Source: Chloracidobacterium thermophilum B
GTDB lineage: Bacteria; Acidobacteriota; Blastocatellia; Chloracidobacteriales; Chloracidobacteriaceae
Assembly (NCBI RefSeq): GCF_000226295.1
Contig: NC_016024.1
Location: 1,409,501 to 1,473,500, forward strand
Direction of reading: 5' to 3'
DNA: 64,000 nucleotides
In this document: positions 19,101-28,075 of the stretch, piece after piece
How the letters are laid out: every line of letters begins with the position of its first letter
How positions within the stretch are numbered: the stretch's first letter is position 1
The notes under the pieces: generated by a model
The model's input: only the letters and a program-made list of their open reading frames with translations
Told to the model about the DNA's origin: nothing
Database searches by the model: none
Translations under genes and position numbers: made by a program

Positions 19101-19516
19101 AAGACGGCGGTCTGGTCGTCAGGGCGGATGTGGCCCAACAGCAGCGGGCGGCCGAAATTTCGCCCCAACTGCCGGTCACCGGGGGGAAGGGGGCTGAAAT
19201 TGCCCCTTCCAGGGCGGATACCGGAGGCAACGGCGATGCCGGCAACCAGGCCGGGGGGACGCTCCCGCCGCCACGCCCCTTGCCACGGCGCTACCATGGC
19301 ACCGTACGCCTTGATCCGACCCGCGTGGGCCGCGATGCCGGCCGCATTGCCGAGGAAGTCATCGTGCATCTGGCCGGGCAACCCGGCGCCGAGGTGGTGG
19401 TTACGCTGGAAATCGAGGTCCGCCTGCCGGATGGGGCCACCGAGCATACGGTGCGGACGGTGATGGAAAACAGTCGCGCCCTGAAGTTTGAGACCTCCGG
19501 CTTCGAGATTGACTGA
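16190..19516 (+). CDS. DUF499 ATPase with N-terminal Swt1-like HEPN domain
   Basis: Large ATPase of the defence-associated DUF499 family. Residues about 1-125 form a Swt1-like HEPN domain containing RDWRNRWAHQ, which fits the R-x4-H motif of HEPN ribonucleases (RNRWAH). The ATPase core has Walker A NFGGGKTHSMLALYHLF near residue 245 and Walker B CLILIDEWVAYARQ near 356, followed by LVISLPASDTQ. The C-terminus after a Pro/Gly-rich linker (about 970-1020) is a small beta domain. GGAGG at about 16172 precedes ATG 16190; a TTG at 16178 overlapping the previous stop is an alternative. It completes the helicase-methyltransferase-DUF499 set. Homologues co-occur with DUF1156 methylases in anti-phage islands; the exact role here is inferred. 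Confidence 0.87.
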   Translation: MTNKERVGKGLDLLRAGLGPYVEREVQEAVRAGAVNMETVRRYAEDPLLKNKPIAEWDVAGLLKLMWETWNDVFRKTLGFAERSLVSELRDWRNRWAHQKPFSSDDADRALDSMERLLTAVSASQSDEVNRLKMELRRLVFDEQVRHEKRKAGGSLIEVSADGSRLKPWREVVAPHPDVASGRYQQAEFAADLWQVHLGEGSDEYQNPAEFFRRTFLTASLKRLLVGAVQRLSGTGGDPVVQLQTNFGGGKTHSMLALYHLFSGVAPARLAGVEELMAHAGVTELPKARRVVLVGNKISPGNPARKPDGTLVRTLWGELAWQLGGPEAYAHIAADDERATNPGDRLRELFRDYGPCLILIDEWVAYARQLHDAADLPGGSFETQFTFAQALTEAAKLAGNCLLVISLPASDTQADDVEVGGLRGREALDRLRNVVGRVESAWRPASAEEGFEIVRRRLFEPLAGAEAFTQRDLTARAFAELYRAHPSEFPPECKAIGYEQRIQAAYPIHPEVFDRLYEDWSTLVRFQRTRGVLRLMAAVVHSLWEQGDRSPLILPSTIPVDDPRVQFELTRYLADNWTPIIGKDVDGPGALPLKIDGELPNLGRISATRRVARTIYLGSAPTPAAAHRGLEERRVKLGCVMPGESPAVFGDALRRLGTAATYLYQDGTRFWYATQPTVTKLAEERAEQLKRDPDRVAVELEARLRANVRQTGDFARVHPVPRTSADIPDEREARLVILPPEHAYSREGDNAAVSAAQAMFESRGHAPRRYRNTLVFLAADKVRLPDLEDAVRGFLAWRSILDEKEALNLDPHQVRQAETRLQTADVTVNARLPETYQWVLVPEQPTPQAAVTWQALRLAGSEPLAVRASKKLKSEDRLLGKLGATILRKHLDEIPLWRGNHVPVRQLVEDFASYPYLPRLIGPEVLIRAISDGVALLSWEVETYAYAEGWDETTGRYRGLRGGQPVQLTPEDGGLVVRADVAQQQRAAEISPQLPVTGGKGAEIAPSRADTGGNGDAGNQAGGTLPPPRPLPRRYHGTVRLDPTRVGRDAGRIAEEVIVHLAGQPGAEVVVTLEIEVRLPDGATEHTVRTVMENSRALKFETSGFEID

Positions 19517-19524
19517 CCGCACCC

Positions 19525-19544
19525 AAGGGACAGGCCGCCCTTTT
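19525..19544 (+). terminator. Possible weak terminator after the defence operon
   Basis: AAGGG and CCCTT can pair around an 8-base loop and are followed by TTG. The stem is only five pairs, so this is a weak candidate, but it lies 9 bases after the DUF499 stop. Confidence 0.35.
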
Positions 19545-19680
19545 GTTCCGTGGTGCTTTGTCGCCGGGGGGCGTCGTGCCGCCTGGTGGCCGGTGTGGGG
19601 GGCATTGGTTTTTCAATCCCCGGTGCGTCCCCAACGGCAGCCAGAATAGTGTGAACGAAAGAGTGGAGTCGTAGCCCGAC

Positions 19681-21141
19681 GTGACACGAAAGCACAACGT
19701 ACGCCTGGGACCGTGGTTGCACCGCCTGGCACCCTATGCCGTCGGCGGGATGAGTGTGTGCGCTCTGACCGCAGCAGGTTTTTACCTGAAGGTCCATTCG
19801 ACGACGGCCGCGCTGCTCTACCTCATCGTCATTGTTCTGGTGGCGCTCCGAACCGGCGCCGCTCCATCGGCGGTGACCGCCCTGCTGGCGTACATTGGAC
19901 TGGATTCGTTTTTCACCGCGCCCCTGTTTCGTCCGGCGATGAACCAGCCGCTGGATGTCGTCGCACCCATCGTGTTTCTGACGACGGCATTTACCATCAA
20001 CCGCCTGGCCGCGAAAAACCGCCAGTCGTTTCAGGAGATTCAGTCGCTTCAGGACCAGCTCCGGCTGGTGATGGACACCATACCGGGGTTGGTCTGGAGC
20101 GAGTCGCCGAATGGTTCGGTGGAGTTTCTCAACCAGCGTTGGCGTGATTTTCTGGGGGCGTCTTCCGCGCCGGTGACGGATTTGCGGCGCAACCTGCCGG
20201 TACATCCGGCAGAAGCCGATGCCCTGGCGGAACAGTGGCAGCAGGCGCGGGAGCGTGGCCGGGCCTTTGAAACGGAAGTCCGGGTGCGCCGCGCCGACGG
20301 GGTGTACCGGCGGCTGCGGTTGCACGTCGTTCCGGCCGGCGAACCGGGGCAGGTCGTCAAGTGGTACGGGCTTGGGACGGACATTGAGGACTGGCGTCAG
20401 GCGGAAGAGACCCTTGCCAGAGTCGAATCCGAACTGGCTCTGGTGGCCCGCCGGACGCTGCTGGGCGAACTGGCGGCCTCGATTGCCCACGAAATCAACC
20501 AGCCGCTTGCGGCGATTGTCACCAACGGGAATGCCTGTCTGCGGTGGCTGGGGGCTACGCCGCCGAACCTCCCGGAAGCCCGGACGACTGTGACGGCCAT
20601 CATTCGGGATGGCAATCGCGCCGCCGAGATCATTGCACGGATTCGCGCCATGCTGAGCCGGACCGAGTTGAAAAAGGCCACGTTTGACCTGGGGGCAGCG
20701 CTGGTTGAAGTCTTGTCCCTCATTCGGAACGATCTCGTCAGGAAGGGCATCACCATCCACACCCGTTTGGCTTCAGACCTCCCGGCCGTTTTTGGTGACC
20801 GGGTGCAGTGTCAGCAGGTTGTGCTCAACCTGTTGGTCAATGCGGTGGAGGCGCTGCTTCCGGTGACTGAGCGCTGGCGGGAAATTTGGCTGTCCGCAGA
20901 ACCCTATGGCGACGGTCAGGTGCTGGTGACGGTGGAAGACAACGGTGTTGGTTTGGGGGAAGCCCACGAAGCCGACATCTTCGATGCGTTTTACACGACG
21001 AAACCCGACGGCATGGGGTTGGGATTGGCGATCAGTCGTTCCATCATCGAAAACCATGGCGGCCGCCTGTGGTGTGTCGCCGGTGATGGCTTTGGCGCAA
21101 AGTTTCAGTTTACGTTGCTGACCGAGGGCCATGCGGGGTGA
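19681..21141 (+). CDS. Membrane PAS sensor histidine kinase, FixL-like
   Basis: Two-component sensor. The N-terminus has a DUF4118/KdpD-type four-helix membrane region (about residues 13-105; [19 protein letters not shown]). A PAS domain follows (about 118-240; [20 protein letters not shown]), then the HisKA box [19 protein letters not shown] with the phospho-accepting His, and a HATPase domain ([31 protein letters not shown]). The start codon is GTG at 19681. The stop overlaps the ATG of the FixJ-like regulator, so the two form a coupled pair. The HEINQPL box is typical of FixL, DctB and ThkA-like kinases. No haem-binding PAS residue could be assigned, so oxygen sensing is not implied. Confidence 0.92.
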   Translation: MTRKHNVRLGPWLHRLAPYAVGGMSVCALTAAGFYLKVHSTTAALLYLIVIVLVALRTGAAPSAVTALLAYIGLDSFFTAPLFRPAMNQPLDVVAPIVFLTTAFTINRLAAKNRQSFQEIQSLQDQLRLVMDTIPGLVWSESPNGSVEFLNQRWRDFLGASSAPVTDLRRNLPVHPAEADALAEQWQQARERGRAFETEVRVRRADGVYRRLRLHVVPAGEPGQVVKWYGLGTDIEDWRQAEETLARVESELALVARRTLLGELAASIAHEINQPLAAIVTNGNACLRWLGATPPNLPEARTTVTAIIRDGNRAAEIIARIRAMLSRTELKKATFDLGAALVEVLSLIRNDLVRKGITIHTRLASDLPAVFGDRVQCQQVVLNLLVNAVEALLPVTERWREIWLSAEPYGDGQVLVTVEDNGVGLGEAHEADIFDAFYTTKPDGMGLGLAISRSIIENHGGRLWCVAGDGFGAKFQFTLLTEGHAG

Positions 21142-21767
21142 TGGATTCGCCAATTGTGTACGTGGTTGAGGATGATGTTTCGGTGCGCCAGTCGCTGGAG
21201 AACTGGTTGCGCGCGGTCGGCTACCAGGTAGCGTCCTTTGCTTCAGCCGAGGCGTTTCTGCGTGCCGTGCGGGCTGACGACACGCCGGGTTGTCTGGTGC
21301 TTGATGTGCGCCTGCCGGGGTTGAGTGGGCTGGATTTGCAGTCCCGCCTGACGGCGGCTGGGGTGGACCTGCCGATCATTTTCATCACCGGTCACGGAGA
21401 CATCCCCATGTCGGTGCGGGCCATGAAGGCTGGGGCCTTTGAGTTCCTGACCAAGCCGTTTCAGGAGCAGGAGTTGCTTCAGGCCATCGAGCAGGCCATT
21501 GCGTATCATCGCCAGTGTTGCGCCCAGCGCGCCGAACTGGCTGCCCTGCGGCAACGCTATGCCACGCTGACCGCCCGCGAACGCGAGGTCATGGCGTTGG
21601 TCGTGGCCGGCTGGCTCAACAAGCAGATTGCGGCTGAGCTTGGGACAAGTGAAATCACCGTCAAGGTCCATCGTGGACATGTGATGCGCAAAATGCAGGT
21701 GGCCTCTCTCCCGGAATTGGTGCGGGCGGCGGAACGACTGGGGCTTTCCGGTTCCTCGTCGGCCTGA
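21141..21767 (+). CDS. FixJ-family response regulator
   Basis: Receiver plus LuxR-type DNA-binding protein. The receiver has the acidic pair EDD near the start, the phospho-acceptor in [13 protein letters not shown] (about residue 54), the Thr switch IIFITGHGD and the Lys in FLTKPF. The C-terminal LuxR/FixJ helix-turn-helix is [15 protein letters not shown], then [21 protein letters not shown] 21141 overlaps the last base of the sensor kinase stop, so translation is coupled and this is its cognate regulator. Targets are unknown; the TonB receptor just downstream, whose leader carries a palindrome, is one candidate. Confidence 0.93.
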   Translation: MDSPIVYVVEDDVSVRQSLENWLRAVGYQVASFASAEAFLRAVRADDTPGCLVLDVRLPGLSGLDLQSRLTAAGVDLPIIFITGHGDIPMSVRAMKAGAFEFLTKPFQEQELLQAIEQAIAYHRQCCAQRAELAALRQRYATLTAREREVMALVVAGWLNKQIAAELGTSEITVKVHRGHVMRKMQVASLPELVRAAERLGLSGSSSA

Positions 21768-22069
21768 AAGCGCAAGGGTGAGAAACCAAACTTATACCAA
21801 CGTATAATAGCTTTTTCCTTCATCCGGTTTCATGATGAAGGCTTGTGCAGTTATTGGCCGAACGGAGGGCACAGGCTGAAACCGGTCTTTGAAATTTCTC
21901 TCTGAAATTGCCTGAAACTCATTCCGTGAAAAGCCCAACCGGGCTGAAAGATCATGCTCTGCCCGGTTTGCCCTGTTCTGTCAAAAAAACAGGTTTAGCA
22001 TCAAAAGACAAAAACAAACAGTTTGGTAAAGCTTTCTGCCCGAAACCGTTTCTGTTATGGGAGGAAACC
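21768..22069 (+). promoter_or_regulatory. AT-rich leader of the TonB receptor with palindrome, TATAAT box and alternative hairpins
   Basis: This 302-base stretch has no gene of its own; the open frame from 21908 is only an upstream extension. TATAAT occurs at 21803-21808 and lies in a perfect 16-bp palindrome, TTATACCAACGTATAA (21792-21807), a plausible operator over a -10 box. Downstream, CCTTCATC (21817-21824) can pair with GATGAAGG (21834-21841). The overlapping CCGGTTTCA (21824-21832) can instead pair with TGAAACCGG (21877-21885). Two mutually exclusive folds are therefore possible. GGGAGGAAACC precedes the ATG at 22070. No good -35 hexamer was found, and no known riboswitch class was recognised. 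Confidence 0.5.
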
Positions 22070-25000
22070 ATGAAGAAAAACGGCATCTTCTGGGGCTTTG
22101 TCGTCGGCTTTATGGGCTGGCTGACAGCATTGGGCTGGGCACAAACAACCGGTACGATCAGTGGCGTCATCAGGGACCCCAGCAATGCCAGGGTGGCCGG
22201 GGCGAACGTCACCGTGACGCTTCAGGGAACACAAATCACGCGCGTCACGACTTCAAGTGAGGATGGAACATTCGAGCTGCCGTCACTCCCGATTGGAACC
22301 TACCGGCTGGTGGTCACTGCCGAAGGGTTCAAGCAGTACGAGCAGACGAATCTGGAAGTCAGCCTGGGGCGTGTCAACAGTGTCACGGTCAAGCTGGAGA
22401 TTGGGGAAACCAGTGAAGTTGTCCAGGTCAGGGCCAGTGGGACACCCTTGATTGAAACCGAAAGCACGCAGCTTGGCGCTTCGGTCAATAGCCGCGCTGT
22501 CGTCAACCTGCCGCTGAATACCCGCGATACCTATCAATTTCTACAGCTTCAGCCAGGGGTTCAGTCACAGCTTGGATCAGACCTTTTTACCGGGAGTGAC
22601 CAGCCTGGTGTTGTGTCCGTCAATGGTGGACGTGGAAGGTCAAACAATTTCAGTGTCAATGGTGGTGAAGCCAATGATCTCTATGTCAATCTGCCGGCTA
22701 TTCAGCCTTCACCAGACGCCATTGAGGAATTTCGTGTCCTGACAAACAATTTCGATGCCGAGTACGGCCGCAACTCCGGTTCGGTTATCAACGTTGTCAC
22801 GAAGTCCGGGAGTGATCAATTCCGTGGCAATGTCTTTGAGTTTTTCCGAAACCGTGCGCTCAATGCGCGCAACTTTTTCAATCTGGAAAAGCCCGCCTAT
22901 AACCAGCATATTTTTGGCGGCACGTTCGGCGGGCCCATCCAGCGTGGCAGGACGTACTTTTTCACTTCCTACGAGGGGCGACGCATCCGCCAGGGCATCC
23001 CGTCGGATGTGGTGCCCGTGCCGACGGCGGCCGAACGGTTGGGGGACTTCAGCGCCGGGCCGATCTTTACCGGCTTTATTGCTGATGCGACCGTCGCTGC
23101 CGTGCTCAATGCGCGTCCCGGCTGCGCCGCCGCTGTGGCTGCGGCCGGAGGCGCGCCCATCACGGCCGGCGCGGCCTATGCCGATATTTTTCCCGGTAAC
23201 CGTATTCCCAGCGCATGTTTTGACCGGACGGCCAATGATTTGCTCCAGCAGTTCGTGCCGCTCCCAAACCTGGGTGATGGCTTTTTTCAGGCCAATCCGG
23301 TGGCCCGCCGCCGTGGAGACCAGGGGCTTTTGCGCCTCGACCACCGTCTGACCGACCGGCAGCAACTGAGCGCCTTTGTGTTTTACTCGGACAGCTTTGC
23401 ACTGGAGCCCTTTGCGCGGGTGGCTGACTCCGGCGCCAACCTGCCCGGCTTTGGCAACATCAACAACGCCCGGATTGCCCAGATCAATCTCTCCCATACG
23501 TGGACGGGTACGAACACCATCAATGAGGCGCGGGCGGTGTACTTCCGTCAGAACCTGTTTCGGCTCAACAGTCCCGAACGTTCCAACCTTGTGAATGCTT
23601 CGTGCCGTGATGTGCCCCCGGAACTGTGCTTCTCCGACCCGAACAACCCCCGGCTGGGGATTATCGTCGGCGTCGGGACGCCGCATGAGGGCGTGCCGTG
23701 GATTGGTCTCGAAGGCGGTTTCTCGATTGGCAACAACTACCAGGGGGAAATCCCGCAGGTTGTCAATACCTACCAGCTCACCAACAACCTGACCCGTATC
23801 TGGGGCAGCCACACGGCCAAGTTCGGGGTGGACGTGCGGCAGCAGCGTTACCTGATGACCAACTTCGGCGCGCTCAACGGTCAGTTCAGCTTTTTTGGAG
23901 GCGGGCCGAACAACATCGGGTACACGAATCTGGTGCCCAACTACCTGCTGGGCCTGGTGGATTCGTACTACCAGACCGGTGCGCAGACTTCGCACTTCTA
24001 CAGCAACGCGGTCTATCTCTTTGCCCAGGACAGTTGGAAGATCACGCCAAACGTCACGCTCAACTACGGCCTGCGCTGGGAACTGAACACCCCGGCGGCG
24101 GACCGCTTCCGCCGGGTGCAGTCCTTTCGGGCCGGTCTGGCCAGTACGCAGTTTCCCTGCCGGCTTGATCCCGACAATCCGCTCGTCGGTGTCTTCGGGT
24201 CACAGGACTGTAGCCCGACGGGGCCGGCCCGCGCCGTCTTTCCCCTGGGTTTGGGCATTCCGGGGGATGAGGGCGTACCGGATGGGCTGTTCCGAACCTA
24301 CTACCGGGCGTTTGCGCCACGCCTTGGTCTGGCCTGGAGTCCGCCCTGGCAGAGCGGCTGGCTGGCGAAGCTGACCGGCGGTCCCGGCAACAGCAGTGTA
24401 CGGGCCGGCTGGGGGATGTTTTACAACGGGCCCATCGAGGGGCTTATCCTGGCCCAGCTCGTGCCCCAGCCACCCTTTGGCATCAGCTCAAACATCACCA
24501 ACACCTTCTTCAACACGCCCTTTCTGCGCCAGGATGGAACGATTGTGCCGAACCCCTCCAATGGGATTCTCAATCCACGGCGGGGCGATCCGGTGGACTA
24601 CTCCGTGTTCCGTCCCATCCTGTTGTATGGACAGTTGCCGGCGGAACTTCGTCCGCAGTACTCCGTGCAGTACAGCCTGACGCTCCAGCGCAAGCTCCGG
24701 GATGACCTGTTGGTGCAGGTTGGCTATGTGGGCACCCAGGGCCACCGGCTGTTGCTGACGCGGGACATCAACTTTGGCAATCCCCAGACCTGTCTCGACC
24801 TGAACCGGATTCTGGGTCCCGGCACGTGCGGACCGTTCGGAGCTGACAACGAATACTTCGTGCCGGCTGGGGCCATTCCGGCGGGTGTGACCCTGCATCT
24901 GCCCTACGGCCCACAGCGTACCGTGACCGGGCCGAACAATCCGGCCATCCGGCTGGTAGGGTTGCGGCCATTTTCCTCGCCTTTCTGCAATCCCCTGACC

Positions 25001-25771
25001 GGTGAGGGTTGCCCGCCCGATGGTGTGCCGGTCTTTGCCAGCCTGTTTGAGCGGCAGACGGCCGGCAACTCGAACTACCATTCGCTACAGGTGCTGGTGG
25101 ACAAACGCTTCGAGGAAAAAGGCATTCAGATTCAGGCGGCCTACACGTGGAGCAAGTCCATTGACAATGCTTCGAGCTTCGAGAACATCGTCAACCCCAT
25201 CAATCCGCGGCTGAGTCGTTCACTGTCCCTGTTTGACGCCCGTCATCGCCTGGTGGTGACGTTCGATTACCAGTTGCCCAAGGTGACTGGCCGGCGCTGG
25301 CTCGGCGGTATCCTCAACAACTGGGCCGTAAGCGGCATTGCCGTCTATCAGACGGGTTTTCCGATTCGCATCACCTCGTCGGATGACCTGGAGCTGATGA
25401 ACAGCTTTGACTTCGAGCTGCCGGGACAGCCGGACCTGGTGGGGCGGTTTCGGACCTTCGACCCCCGGCGCAACAACCTCTACTTTTTTGATCCAGCCGC
25501 TTTCGCGCCCCAGGAACTGGGGACGATTGGGAATGCGCCACGAACCATCTGTTGTGGTCCGAGCATCCACAACTACGATGTCACCCTGCGCAAGAACATC
25601 CCTATCAATGAACGGCTGCGCGTCGAGTTTCGCGGTGAGTTCTACAACGTCTTCAACCAGACCCAGTTTCTGAATCCGCGTGGCAACATCACGGAAGGGG
25701 AAAATTTCGGGCGGGTGACGCGCGCCCGTGATCCCCGGCAGATTCAGTTTGCCCTCAAGCTGTTCTTCTGA
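22070..25771 (+). CDS. Oar-like TonB-dependent outer-membrane receptor with carboxypeptidase-regulatory-like domain
   Basis: Very large outer-membrane protein typical of Acidobacteria. The signal peptide ends in LGWAQ. A carboxypeptidase-regulatory-like (CarbopepD_reg) beta-sandwich follows (about residues 25-110; TISGVIRDPSNARVAGANV), then a plug domain (about 115-230; SVNGGRGRSNNFSVNGGEAN) and a roughly 1000-residue barrel ending in LKLFF, with the C-terminal Phe used by the BAM machinery. These receptors are thought to import or process polysaccharides or peptides; the ligand is unknown. The start at 22070 is fixed by GGGAGG and the signal peptide. A long structured leader precedes it. It is followed by an exported S9 peptidase, a pairing suggesting peptide use. 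Confidence 0.9.
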   Translation: MKKNGIFWGFVVGFMGWLTALGWAQTTGTISGVIRDPSNARVAGANVTVTLQGTQITRVTTSSEDGTFELPSLPIGTYRLVVTAEGFKQYEQTNLEVSLGRVNSVTVKLEIGETSEVVQVRASGTPLIETESTQLGASVNSRAVVNLPLNTRDTYQFLQLQPGVQSQLGSDLFTGSDQPGVVSVNGGRGRSNNFSVNGGEANDLYVNLPAIQPSPDAIEEFRVLTNNFDAEYGRNSGSVINVVTKSGSDQFRGNVFEFFRNRALNARNFFNLEKPAYNQHIFGGTFGGPIQRGRTYFFTSYEGRRIRQGIPSDVVPVPTAAERLGDFSAGPIFTGFIADATVAAVLNARPGCAAAVAAAGGAPITAGAAYADIFPGNRIPSACFDRTANDLLQQFVPLPNLGDGFFQANPVARRRGDQGLLRLDHRLTDRQQLSAFVFYSDSFALEPFARVADSGANLPGFGNINNARIAQINLSHTWTGTNTINEARAVYFRQNLFRLNSPERSNLVNASCRDVPPELCFSDPNNPRLGIIVGVGTPHEGVPWIGLEGGFSIGNNYQGEIPQVVNTYQLTNNLTRIWGSHTAKFGVDVRQQRYLMTNFGALNGQFSFFGGGPNNIGYTNLVPNYLLGLVDSYYQTGAQTSHFYSNAVYLFAQDSWKITPNVTLNYGLRWELNTPAADRFRRVQSFRAGLASTQFPCRLDPDNPLVGVFGSQDCSPTGPARAVFPLGLGIPGDEGVPDGLFRTYYRAFAPRLGLAWSPPWQSGWLAKLTGGPGNSSVRAGWGMFYNGPIEGLILAQLVPQPPFGISSNITNTFFNTPFLRQDGTIVPNPSNGILNPRRGDPVDYSVFRPILLYGQLPAELRPQYSVQYSLTLQRKLRDDLLVQVGYVGTQGHRLLLTRDINFGNPQTCLDLNRILGPGTCGPFGADNEYFVPAGAIPAGVTLHLPYGPQRTVTGPNNPAIRLVGLRPFSSPFCNPLTGEGCPPDGVPVFASLFERQTAGNSNYHSLQVLVDKRFEEKGIQIQAAYTWSKSIDNASSFENIVNPINPRLSRSLSLFDARHRLVVTFDYQLPKVTGRRWLGGILNNWAVSGIAVYQTGFPIRITSSDDLELMNSFDFELPGQPDLVGRFRTFDPRRNNLYFFDPAAFAPQELGTIGNAPRTICCGPSIHNYDVTLRKNIPINERLRVEFRGEFYNVFNQTQFLNPRGNITEGENFGRVTRARDPRQIQFALKLFF

Positions 25772-26028
25772 CAGGCAGGAACCGGGCCGCACCTCTGGCG
25801 TTTCGTCACGGGGGCGGCCCGTTGCCACCGGGACGGTTGGCAGGTGTGGGAAAGTGGAACCAGAAGCCGGGCCAGTGCCGACACCTGCGGCCGGGACGCC
25901 GGTGGTAGCGATACGTCATCCGGCTGGAGTATCTTTACTGTATTTGCCTGGCGCATCCGGCAGCAGTACGTTGCCGGCGGTCGCCCGGCCTTACTTTCTT
26001 CAAAGGGCAATCACGCAGAAAACGATTC
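25772..26028 (+). other. Intergenic region after the TonB receptor
   Basis: A hairpin of CGGGCCGC (25783-25790) and GCGGCCCG (25814-25821) lies 12 bases after the receptor stop. It lacks a T-run, so it is not a classical terminator but may stabilise the 3' end. The rest shows no gene. A promoter for the S9 peptidase may lie in the less GC-rich part near 25935-26020. Confidence 0.4.
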
Positions 26029-28065
26029 ATGTTCACCCCGAAGCCGTTTCTCACCGTTTTCCTGGTTCTGAGCTTAGCCTTCAGCCTGTCAGGTCTGGCA
26101 CCGGCCCAGGAAGCGCCGGCCACGGCCCCCCGCCGGCTCGACAAAGGGACGTTCATGGAAATGGAGTCGGTGACAAATCCGGCCATTTCCCCGGACGGGC
26201 GGCAGATTGTGTTTACCCGTACTTTTGTGGACAAGATGACCGACCGCTACCGTTCCACTCTGTGGATTGTGGAGCGCGATGGCTCGCGCGTCCGCGAGTT
26301 GACCGGACAGACCTACAGCGCCCGTCAGCCGGTGTGGGCGCCAGACAGCAAGCGGTTGGCCTTTGTGGCGGAACGGGACGGGAGTGCACAGATTCACGTC
26401 CTGACGCCCGAAACCGGCGATCTCGTGCAACTGACCCGCGTCGAGCAGGAGCCATCCGATCTGCGGTGGTCGCCGGATGGAAAGCAACTGTTGTTCTCGA
26501 TGCTCGTGCCCGATCCTGATTCCCCCCTGCCCATCAAGCTGCCGGAAGCGCCGAAGGGCGCACAGTGGGCCAAGCCCGCCTTGGTCATTGACCGCATGGT
26601 GTGGGCCGTGGACGGGCAGGGACAGATTCCCCGTGCCAAACGGCAGGTGTTTGTGCTGGATGCGCGGCTGGGGGGGACGCCACAGCGCATCACGGACGGG
26701 AAGTACAGCTACGATGACCCGGAGTGGTCGCCCGATGGCCGGCAGGTGTATGTGTCCGCTATCCGGCGGGATGACTGGGAGTTTGCCCGGGGTGACAGCG
26801 AAATCTATGTCATCAACCTGGCCACCCGGGAACTTCGGGCGCTGACTGACCGGCGTGGACGCGACGCCCAGCCGAAGGTTTCCCCGGATGGCAAACGCAT
26901 TGCCTACGTGGGGTATGACCACCAGAAGCTGACCTACCACATTTCAAACCTCTATCTGATGAACGCCGATGGCAGGGAGTCCAAACTGTGGGTTGGCGAC
27001 CTGCCCAGCTCCCCGACGCAGGTCACGTGGGCGCGGGATGGCAGCGGGGTGTATTTCCTCGTGGAGGAGCGCGGCACGGCACAGCTTTACTTTGCTCCGG
27101 TGAACGGAAAAGCCCGCCGGATCACCGAGGGGACGCACGTCCTGAGCAGTTTTTCGCTGGCAGATAACGGGCAGGTGGCGGCCATCCGGTCAAGCTTCAA
27201 GGAGCCAGGAAGCCTGGTGACGTTCCCGGTCGCCAGGCCCGGCGAGCTGCAGGTGCTGGTGGATGTCAATGCGGACGTGCTCGCCGGCCTGGTGCTGGGC
27301 GAGGCCGAGGAACTGCGCTTCAGGTCATCCGACGGGCTGGAGATTCAGGGCTGGCTCATCAAACCGGCGGACTTCGATCCGGCGAAGAAATATCCCATGG
27401 TGCTGTGGATTCACGGCGGGCCGTGGTCCATGTACTCGGTGGCCTTCAACTGGGCGTTTCAGAACTTTGCCGCCGAAGGCTATGCCGTGCTCTACACCAA
27501 CCCGCGTGGCTCGACCGGCTATGGGCAGGCGTTTGTCAACGGCATTCAGTATGCCTATCCGGGGAAGGACTACGACGATCTCATGGCCGGGGTGGATGCG
27601 GCTTTGGCCAAGGGCTTCATTGACGAGCGCAACCTGTTTGTCTGCGGCGGCTCCGGGGGTGGGGTGCTGACGGCATGGATTGTTGGGCATACGGACCGGT
27701 TTGCGGCCGCTGCTTCCATGCGTCCGGTGGTCAACTGGCATTCCTTTGTGGGAACGACCGATGGCCCGGTGACGTGGTACGACCAGTTTGAGAAGTACCC
27801 GTGGGAAGACCCGCAGGCGTTTGCCGTCCGGTCGCCGCTGAGCTACGTCGCCAGAGTGACGACGCCCACAATGCTGCTGACCGGCGAAGCCGATTTGCGG
27901 ACGCCCATCGGGCAGACCGAGGAATACTACCGGGCGCTGAAAATGCTGGGGAAACCGACGCTGCTGGTGCGGGTTCCTGACGAATTCCACGGCTTTCGGC
28001 GGCCGTCACATCAACTGGCCCAGCAGCTTTACCTGCAGGCGTGGTTTGGGAAATACCGGCGCTGA
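26029..28065 (+). CDS. Exported S9 family peptidase (dipeptidyl/acylaminoacyl peptidase type)
   Basis: Serine peptidase with a signal peptide (FLVLSLAFSLSGLAPAQ), a seven-bladed WD40-like propeller with repeated SPDGR/SPDGK motifs (about residues 45-370) and a C-terminal alpha/beta hydrolase. The triad is Ser542 (CGGSGGGVLTAW), Asp622 (TGEADLRTP) and His654 (PDEFHGF). It cleaves short peptides, probably in the periplasm. It belongs to the same family as the enzyme at 3970-6699 but lacks that protein's C-terminal extension. It follows the TonB receptor, so peptide import and trimming may be linked. No strong Shine-Dalgarno precedes ATG 26029. Confidence 0.93.
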   Translation: MFTPKPFLTVFLVLSLAFSLSGLAPAQEAPATAPRRLDKGTFMEMESVTNPAISPDGRQIVFTRTFVDKMTDRYRSTLWIVERDGSRVRELTGQTYSARQPVWAPDSKRLAFVAERDGSAQIHVLTPETGDLVQLTRVEQEPSDLRWSPDGKQLLFSMLVPDPDSPLPIKLPEAPKGAQWAKPALVIDRMVWAVDGQGQIPRAKRQVFVLDARLGGTPQRITDGKYSYDDPEWSPDGRQVYVSAIRRDDWEFARGDSEIYVINLATRELRALTDRRGRDAQPKVSPDGKRIAYVGYDHQKLTYHISNLYLMNADGRESKLWVGDLPSSPTQVTWARDGSGVYFLVEERGTAQLYFAPVNGKARRITEGTHVLSSFSLADNGQVAAIRSSFKEPGSLVTFPVARPGELQVLVDVNADVLAGLVLGEAEELRFRSSDGLEIQGWLIKPADFDPAKKYPMVLWIHGGPWSMYSVAFNWAFQNFAAEGYAVLYTNPRGSTGYGQAFVNGIQYAYPGKDYDDLMAGVDAALAKGFIDERNLFVCGGSGGGVLTAWIVGHTDRFAAAASMRPVVNWHSFVGTTDGPVTWYDQFEKYPWEDPQAFAVRSPLSYVARVTTPTMLLTGEADLRTPIGQTEEYYRALKMLGKPTLLVRVPDEFHGFRRPSHQLAQQLYLQAWFGKYRR

Positions 28066-28075
28066 GTGATGAACC

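Noticed and set aside
19291..20760. 489-codon minus-strand frame crossing the DUF499/FixL boundary
   Set aside because: It spans two genuine plus-strand genes and has no recognisable domain.
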